A DNA stretch of 64,000 nucleotides from Chlamydia crocodili. GTDB lineage: Bacteria > Chlamydiota > Chlamydiia > Chlamydiales > Chlamydiaceae. Both the position numbers and the translations under genes were made by a program. Positions within the stretch are counted from its first letter, which is position 1, and every line of letters starts with the position of its first letter. Below the pieces are notes generated by a model. The model was not told where the DNA came from. It saw only the letters and a list, made by a program, of their open reading frames with translations, and did not search any database. Below are positions 58,707 to 64,000 of this stretch, piece by piece. The stretch covers positions 1,072,113-1,136,112 of the forward strand of contig NZ_CP060791.1 of the NCBI RefSeq assembly GCF_018343815.1, given 5' to 3'.

Positions 58707-60107
58707 CTATTTGATTAGTTTCTTATGAGCATAGTAAATACCAAAAGGTATCATGCAGTTTGTAGAAAAGGCTAATAGTAAGAAGGCTGAATAACCTATT
58801 TTACCAGCTCCTGACAACTGCGTAACCTCTTGAGGAGGTAAAAAGCTAATCCATAAGGCAAATAAACAGGAAAGTATTCCTAAGAATGAAAGTAGACAGA
58901 TACCAAAAAATTTCCCGGGAACTGAATACAAACGTTGTGCTTTTGGTTCTTTAATACGAAGAACCGGGCCCGCGATAAACAAACAAATGTACATAGCTAA
59001 ATACATTTGTATGCTTAATGCACTAAGAATCCAGTAGGCTAAGTCTGCTGAATCTAAGCATAAAAAGATTAAAGTAAACAAGGTAACTACAACTGCTTGA
59101 AATAGCATAAGGTTTGTAGGAACATTCCTCGAGTTTACTTTTTTAAACATTCTAGGAAGACAATCGTTTTGTGTAGAGACGAATAGTCCTTTAGTTCCTG
59201 CGAACATCCATGCATTCAGTTCCCCTAGGGATCCGGCAATTGTCATAACAACAACAATACTAGTCATCCAAGAAAGATTGTACTTATCAAAGAATAGGGA
59301 AAATGCTTTAACAAGACCTGAAACTAGGCTAATTTCTTCTTTAGGAATAACGATAGCTATAGAAAGTGATCCTAAAACCAAGATAGCTAATGTGGCAATT
59401 GCTCCAATAAATACGGCTCTAGGGTAATTTTTTCTAGGATTTACCATATCCGAAGCCAGGTTAGCATTAGCTTCTAATCCACAGAGAGCTAAAAGCATGC
59501 CCGCAAGCAATACAAAAGATGACATACCATTAATTTCAGGGAGTAGATCACCCCAAGAAAGAGAAATCGCTATAGGATTTCCGGAGACGATCCAAAAAAT
59601 AGCTAAAGTAACTAAAATTGCTCCTGGAATTAAAGTTCCTATAATAACACAGACCGAGCTGAAAAGAGCCGATGTACTAATTCCGAAGAAATTAAAAAAG
59701 GTCAAACCCCAAAATCCAGCAAGGATAACTGTTGCTAAATAGATTTTATTATGGGCTAGATCTGGATTAATTTTATACACAAGTGTACTTGCAATAAAGG
59801 CAAGCATTGCGGGATACCAGGTCATATTATGAAACCATTGCATCCATATAGAGAAGAATCCCCACCATTTGCCTAAGGCATCACGAGTCCAAATGTAGAT
59901 TCCTTGTGGTTTAAAAGATGCTAGTTCGGCTGAAATAAGCGCGTAGGGGATCATAAAACAACCCACGGCAAGAGCATAGAAGAAAAGCGTTGATAAGCCG
60001 TGTTTTGCTGTTAGGGGCAAGTTCCTTAAACTAATTACTACTGCTAGAGATAACATTCCAACAGTAAACGTGCCCAGGGGTTTTGAGGGTTTTGAATGGG
60101 TATGCAT
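58707..60107 (-). CDS. Amino-acid permease, APC superfamily (CT216-like)
   Basis: 466 residues with about 12 membrane segments and the APC pattern in the first helices (GTFTVGMLSLAVVISLRNLP) and in helix 6 (LALCGLEANANLASDMVNPRKNYPRA). Resembles the glutamate/GABA-antiporter branch (XasA/GadC type) as well as generic amino-acid carriers; the substrate is not decidable. It follows the aldolase gene by 16 bases on the minus strand, as CT216-CT215 do in C. trachomatis. Confidence 0.88.
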   Translation of the reverse strand: MHTHSKPSKPLGTFTVGMLSLAVVISLRNLPLTAKHGLSTLFFYALAVGCFMIPYALISAELASFKPQGIYIWTRDALGKWWGFFSIWMQWFHNMTWYPAMLAFIASTLVYKINPDLAHNKIYLATVILAGFWGLTFFNFFGISTSALFSSVCVIIGTLIPGAILVTLAIFWIVSGNPIAISLSWGDLLPEINGMSSFVLLAGMLLALCGLEANANLASDMVNPRKNYPRAVFIGAIATLAILVLGSLSIAIVIPKEEISLVSGLVKAFSLFFDKYNLSWMTSIVVVMTIAGSLGELNAWMFAGTKGLFVSTQNDCLPRMFKKVNSRNVPTNLMLFQAVVVTLFTLIFLCLDSADLAYWILSALSIQMYLAMYICLFIAGPVLRIKEPKAQRLYSVPGKFFGICLLSFLGILSCLFALWISFLPPQEVTQLSGAGKIGYSAFLLLAFSTNCMIPFGIYYAHKKLIK

Positions 60108-60123
60108 AAGAGCCTTCTTTAGA

Positions 60124-61173
60124 TTACGCTATTGTAATACTCGGGTCTAAGTAAATATCTTGAATCAAATTTAATAATTGTACACCTTCGGCAAGAGGTC
60201 TTTGAAAAGCTTTTCTTCCCAAAATTAACCCCATACCTCCAGCTCTTTTGTTAATCACAGCAGTTTTCGCAGCCTCTGCAAAATCATCTTTTCCCGAGGG
60301 ACCTCCGGAATTAATAAGACCTATCTTACCGCAGTAGCTATTCAGCACCTGGTAACGGCAAAGGTCAATTGGATGATCCGAAGAGAGTTCGGAATATACT
60401 CTATCATCTGTTTTACTAAATTTGATAGCTTTAAAACCACCATGGCATGTGGGTAACTTTTGTTTTACTATATCAGCACCCAAAGTTGCTCCTAAATGAT
60501 CTGCCTGACCAGTTAGATCTGCGGCTGTATGATAGTCTATACCATTAACAATAAAGTTAGGATTGCGTAAATAACACCACAATACTGTAGCCAATCCTAA
60601 TTCCCTAGCTCTTGTGAAGGCTCGAGAAACTGCGACAATCTCTTCAGAAGATGTCTCAGAACCAAAATAAATCGTTGCTCCTACAGCAACAGCACCCATG
60701 TTATAAGCACTTTCTACCTGACTAAAGAAAATCTGATGATATGTTGTTGGATAGGATAGAAGTTCGTTATGGTTTAGCTTCAACATAAAGGGGATTTTAT
60801 GAGCATATTTTCTTGAAAGTAGGCTCAAAACCCCATAAGAGGAGGCTACAGCAGAGCAACCGCCTTCAATGGCTAGTCGAATAATATTCTCTGGATTAAA
60901 ATAAATGGGATTTGGAGCAAAGGATGCCCCGGCTGTATGTTCCACTCCCTGATCCACTGGAAGAATCGAAAGATATCCAGTATTTGCTAATCTTCCATGA
61001 GAAAACATAGATTGTAAAGATCTTAACACAAGATTGTTTCTGTCAGAGTAAGAGAAAACTTTATCGATGAAGTCGGGGGAGGGTAGGGTAAGATTCTCTT
61101 TAGGAATATGTTTGCATTCATATTTCAACAAATTTTCCGCGTCATTGCCTAGCAAATCATATATCTTCGACAT
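60124..61173 (-). CDS. Fructose-bisphosphate aldolase class I, DhnA type
   Basis: 349 residues from ATG 61171-61173 ([11 protein letters not shown]). The frame extends to 61224, but the inner ATG has a clear TAAGGAG ribosome-binding site 9 bases upstream. Motifs: [12 protein letters not shown], a [11 protein letters not shown] segment with the probable Schiff-base Lys, and phosphate-binding [12 protein letters not shown]. It splits fructose-1,6-bisphosphate in glycolysis/gluconeogenesis and appears to be the main chlamydial aldolase. Operon with the permease downstream. Confidence 0.92.
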   Translation of the reverse strand: MSKIYDLLGNDAENLLKYECKHIPKENLTLPSPDFIDKVFSYSDRNNLVLRSLQSMFSHGRLANTGYLSILPVDQGVEHTAGASFAPNPIYFNPENIIRLAIEGGCSAVASSYGVLSLLSRKYAHKIPFMLKLNHNELLSYPTTYHQIFFSQVESAYNMGAVAVGATIYFGSETSSEEIVAVSRAFTRARELGLATVLWCYLRNPNFIVNGIDYHTAADLTGQADHLGATLGADIVKQKLPTCHGGFKAIKFSKTDDRVYSELSSDHPIDLCRYQVLNSYCGKIGLINSGGPSGKDDFAEAAKTAVINKRAGGMGLILGRKAFQRPLAEGVQLLNLIQDIYLDPSITIA

Positions 61174-61340
61174 ACAGTTCAAACTCCTTAAGTGGGTAAC
61201 AAAGGTCAGTTTGTAGGTAATCAATAAGATTTGTCAAGAATCTTTATAAAGCAATGATTAAAAAATAAAAAACTATACTTTTTAAAATCTTCAAACATTT
61301 AAAATAGAATAGCGCTTCATTTGCTTTAGAGTAAAATTAA

Positions 61341-63218
61341 ATGTCACAACCTGTAATCAATCCAAATCCTCACGATAACCAAGCTGGATCACTCCCTATT
61401 ACCCTAAAACAGAAAGATACTGCATGTAAAATAAGACAATCACAAATCATTAGCCTGATTTCGGCAGTCGTTGCAGCTGTTTTATTATTAACGATTCTTA
61501 TTCTTCAATTGATTCCAGGGGTTTCAGTTGCTTTCAGCATAGTGCTGGGGTTAGCTCTTGTTGTCGCGACAGCAGTATCTTTAATATTTTTTGCCTCTTA
61601 TTTTCTTAAAATTAGAAAAGTGCTTTTTGAGCTTTCCGAAGCCTCAACAGAACTTAGAGAAGCTTTCGCTAATTTTTCTCTAGATTTGATACGAAATATA
61701 GAACCACAAAGAATTACACGACCTCCGCGATATGGTTCGAGAACTCGACCTAGAGGTCCGAGACTAATTTCAACTCGAGTGTCTTCACCAACACCTATAT
61801 CAACACCCACACCAGCCCCTACCCCAGCCTTACCGACTATACCAGCAGTCTCTATAGTGCCTCCCCCAGCACAACAACCAACAGAAACTCCTCTACCAAC
61901 TCCTGGAGAAGAGGCTTCACTGCCTCCAGAAGTTCCAAGTCAGATTGAGGAAGGAACAATCCCGGGTATTGTTCCTGAACCTGTTGCCGGACCATCAGTA
62001 GAAATGGACGTAGATTCCCTATTTCAAAGCAATCTATTGCGATTACTTGATCTTGCTGAGGAGGGAGGCACATATCCCGGTATAGATAAGCATCCGAAAT
62101 ATAAAAAAAATCATCAAAATGCCTGTAAATTATTTTCTAATTTTTGCAAAGCAGTTGCGAGAGTTTCGGATAAAGTAAGAAAAGGAGAGATACCCGTAAC
62201 TAATGGGGAGCTACTCTCCATGTTTGTCCCACCAATGTTTGGTAGAGACAACCATTCGATATTGTCCATTACTTGTAACGGAGCAGACGTATTTTCGAAT
62301 GATCTTTATGGAGCCTTTTGGTTACACGATGCTTTAGAAGACCCTAAACAATCTGAAGCATTATTTGATATTATTCGGGTGTTGAAGAAATCGAATCAGT
62401 TAATAGAGAATGTTGAGGATCAACAGACTGCTTACACGGCATCTCTAGTCAGCCTAAATGTATTGCTGTCTGGTTGGTGTCTATGCAATCAGGGCCTCGC
62501 TGCGAATATCGTGGGTTCCATACAGGCATTAAGAAGATCCGAAGAAGATAAAATGATGATTCTTGAAATGTTGAACTCTGGAAATATTCTTGGAGCCTTG
62601 GTGTTTATACATGGCGATAGGAACCCGGATATAAAAGCAATCATGCGTATTAATGATTTAGATTTAGAAGGTCAACCTTTACTCGATCCACAGAATGCTT
62701 TCGAGATACTCTATGAAAATATTGATCCTTATAGTGTCCGAGCCGTAACAGTAGTAGGAGATTTGGCAGAAGAAAATCAAGAACGAGATAGTAATCTTGT
62801 CAGAGAATCCCAACATATTTTCGATAGGTTTGGTGAAAGCTTGCCGATGACTGCAGCAGGATTAGGTTATGACATATGGAATGGCGGTAATGAAAATCTA
62901 AACGCAAGATATGATGAAATAGCGAACTTCTTAGCTGAGCACCCTCTGACATCTACATCTATGATATTTTCATTCTTGCAAGCTGTTCGTGGTGCACCAA
63001 AACTACAATCACGTGTGAAAAATTATCTTCCTTATTCAGGTAAAGAAGCCATAGGTTTTCTTCTCTCAACATTAATATTGGGTGGATACTCTCTAGGGTT
63101 GTTTACCTACCGTCAAATTGATGGTCTGTGCCAGGCTATAGGAATTTCTGAACGAGATTTAATAAGACTTATTCTCTCTAGAAAAATAGCAGGAGCGATT
63201 CTTCCTAAACTATTGTAA
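61341..63218 (+). CDS. CT214-like inclusion membrane protein
   Basis: 625 residues. A polar N-terminus (1-36), bilobed hydrophobic domain (37-58 and 62-88), a coil region (90-125), a Pro/Thr-rich linker (about 148-222) with PTP-type units, and a helical C-terminal domain (225-625) shared with the Inc-like protein at 57082. Features match C. trachomatis CT214, a recognised Inc. The ATG at 61341 has no strong ribosome-binding site. The linker could place the domain away from the inclusion surface toward a host target. Confidence 0.8.
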   Translation: MSQPVINPNPHDNQAGSLPITLKQKDTACKIRQSQIISLISAVVAAVLLLTILILQLIPGVSVAFSIVLGLALVVATAVSLIFFASYFLKIRKVLFELSEASTELREAFANFSLDLIRNIEPQRITRPPRYGSRTRPRGPRLISTRVSSPTPISTPTPAPTPALPTIPAVSIVPPPAQQPTETPLPTPGEEASLPPEVPSQIEEGTIPGIVPEPVAGPSVEMDVDSLFQSNLLRLLDLAEEGGTYPGIDKHPKYKKNHQNACKLFSNFCKAVARVSDKVRKGEIPVTNGELLSMFVPPMFGRDNHSILSITCNGADVFSNDLYGAFWLHDALEDPKQSEALFDIIRVLKKSNQLIENVEDQQTAYTASLVSLNVLLSGWCLCNQGLAANIVGSIQALRRSEEDKMMILEMLNSGNILGALVFIHGDRNPDIKAIMRINDLDLEGQPLLDPQNAFEILYENIDPYSVRAVTVVGDLAEENQERDSNLVRESQHIFDRFGESLPMTAAGLGYDIWNGGNENLNARYDEIANFLAEHPLTSTSMIFSFLQAVRGAPKLQSRVKNYLPYSGKEAIGFLLSTLILGGYSLGLFTYRQIDGLCQAIGISERDLIRLILSRKIAGAILPKLL

Positions 63219-63368
63219 TAAGAATGAATTTCAGGTGTATTAAGCGGGTATCATAATAGGAATTTTCATAATTTAATCCCCATTCGCTTTATATTAAGCT
63301 TGATCTTAAAATAGAGATCTCGTGTTAATAATACAGACATGATTTTTATAAATTTTCAGGTTTATTTC

Positions 63369-64000
63369 ATGTTTGAGAAAGATTCTCCTATCATTTATGT
63401 AAAAAATTTGAATAAAGAAATAGGGAATCATCGTATTTTAAATGATATTTCTTTCTCTGTTTATCCAGGTGAAATTTTCGGAATCATTGGACATAGTGGT
63501 TCTGGAAAAAGTACATTATTGCGTTGTCTAGATTTCCTTATCGCACCAACTTCAGGATCTATCTCCATCGCGGGATTTCACAATCTTAATTCAAATAAAA
63601 GAAACTCTCGCCTAATCTTTGCTAAGCATGTTGCTTATATTTCTCAAAGCTACGGACTTTTTCTAGCGAAAACGGTCTTTGAAAATATAGCTTATCCTTT
63701 GAAAATTCGTTACCCCGATATGACAAAATCTCTAATTGAAGAGAAAGTAGACGATGCTTTGCATTTCTTAAATCTGTATGAAAAGAAACATGCATACCCT
63801 AGTAGATTAAGTGGGGGACAGAAACAAAAGGTTGCTATCGCTATAGCTATTGTATCCGATCCTGTTGTTTTGCTTTGTGATGAAATTACCTCAGCTTTAG
63901 ATCCAAGGTCAACAGAAGATGTTACTGATAAACTACTACAGTTAAATGAGGAAAGGGGGATTACTCAAGTTTTTGTTTCTCATGAAATTGAGGTGGTTAA
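63369..64000 (+). CDS. metN: ABC transporter ATPase, MetN-like, 3' end beyond window
   Basis: At least 210 residues from ATG 63369 (CAGG ribosome-binding site 8 bases before it); the frame is open to the window edge. Walker A GHSGSGKST (41-49), signature LSGGQ (147-151), Walker B VVLLCDE (166-172) and the switch His SHEIEV are intact. The SALDP and SGxI features match the methionine importer MetN best. Expected partners (permease MetI and lipoprotein MetQ) would lie to the right, outside the window. Confidence 0.88.
   Translation, partial: MFEKDSPIIYVKNLNKEIGNHRILNDISFSVYPGEIFGIIGHSGSGKSTLLRCLDFLIAPTSGSISIAGFHNLNSNKRNSRLIFAKHVAYISQSYGLFLAKTVFENIAYPLKIRYPDMTKSLIEEKVDDALHFLNLYEKKHAYPSRLSGGQKQKVAIAIAIVSDPVVLLCDEITSALDPRSTEDVTDKLLQLNEERGITQVFVSHEIEVV

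Noticed and set aside
1..64000. tRNA/rRNA genes, insertion sequences, prophage and CRISPR arrays
   Set aside because: I scanned the gaps between genes for tRNA-like cloverleaf sequence, terminal repeats and regularly spaced repeats and saw none.

Overview
This window is a piece of a chlamydial chromosome. It has low GC and is very gene dense. The evidence is the combination of type III secretion genes (copN, its chaperone, sctV, sctU), several inclusion-membrane (Inc) proteins with bilobed hydrophobic domains including incB and incC, a CT082/CT083-like pair, and a chlamydial order of housekeeping genes. The order (metN, CT214/CT215/CT216-like genes, mgtE, incB/incC, fatty-acid genes, bamA, pdhABC, glgP, dnaA, yidC, lgt, then acpS to CT081-like) matches what I recall for the former Chlamydophila group (psittaci, abortus, felis, caviae, pneumoniae) rather than C. 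trachomatis, where the CT081-CT101 and CT230-CT252 blocks are separate. Species cannot be fixed from sequence reading alone. CT numbers are counterparts recalled from C. trachomatis and were not checked by a search.

Layout. 1-2820: the 3' end of a small basic gene, a stretch of consecutive hairpins ending in a strong intrinsic terminator (probable structured RNA), and the CT082/CT083-like pair. 2817-12732 (minus): a secreted phospholipase-D-like protein, a UbiD-family decarboxylase, ribosomal protein L28, malQ, and a type III secretion module (copN chaperone, copN, sctV, sctU). 13086-23849: ychF, then a minus-strand translation operon rpsA-nusA-infB-rbfA-truB-ribF, then trxB, acpS and a CT101-like membrane protein. 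23919-35257: lgt, yidC, dnaA, a CT249-like Inc, glgP and pdhABC. 35386-44480: a protein that looks like a decayed GH3/NagZ hydrolase, lpxD, skp-like ompH, bamA, recR, and fabH-fabD-fabG-acpP. 44605-51912 (minus): a cyclic-nucleotide-binding-domain protein, a transporter with a HEAT-like tail, incC, incB, and two sodium-coupled transporters. 52018-64000: an Inc-like protein, a TPR protein, mgtE, two paralogous Inc-like proteins, an amino-acid permease, a DhnA-type aldolase, and the start of a MetN-like ABC ATPase that runs off the end.

Functional themes. Envelope and lipid synthesis (fab genes, acpS, acpP, lpxD, bamA, skp, lgt, yidC) sits next to carbon use (malQ, glgP, pdhABC, fructose-bisphosphate aldolase) and host interaction (type III secretion, Inc proteins). 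No tRNA, rRNA, insertion sequence, phage or CRISPR array was seen.

The most interesting non-routine signals are: the structured RNA region at 250-476; two mutually exclusive hairpins in front of incB that look like an attenuator; a NagZ-like fold with missing catalytic residues; a TPR gene whose best ribosome-binding site lies in another frame; an Inc gene whose reading frame extends upstream to a probable non-ATG start; and two Inc paralogues sharing a C-terminal domain a few kilobases apart.
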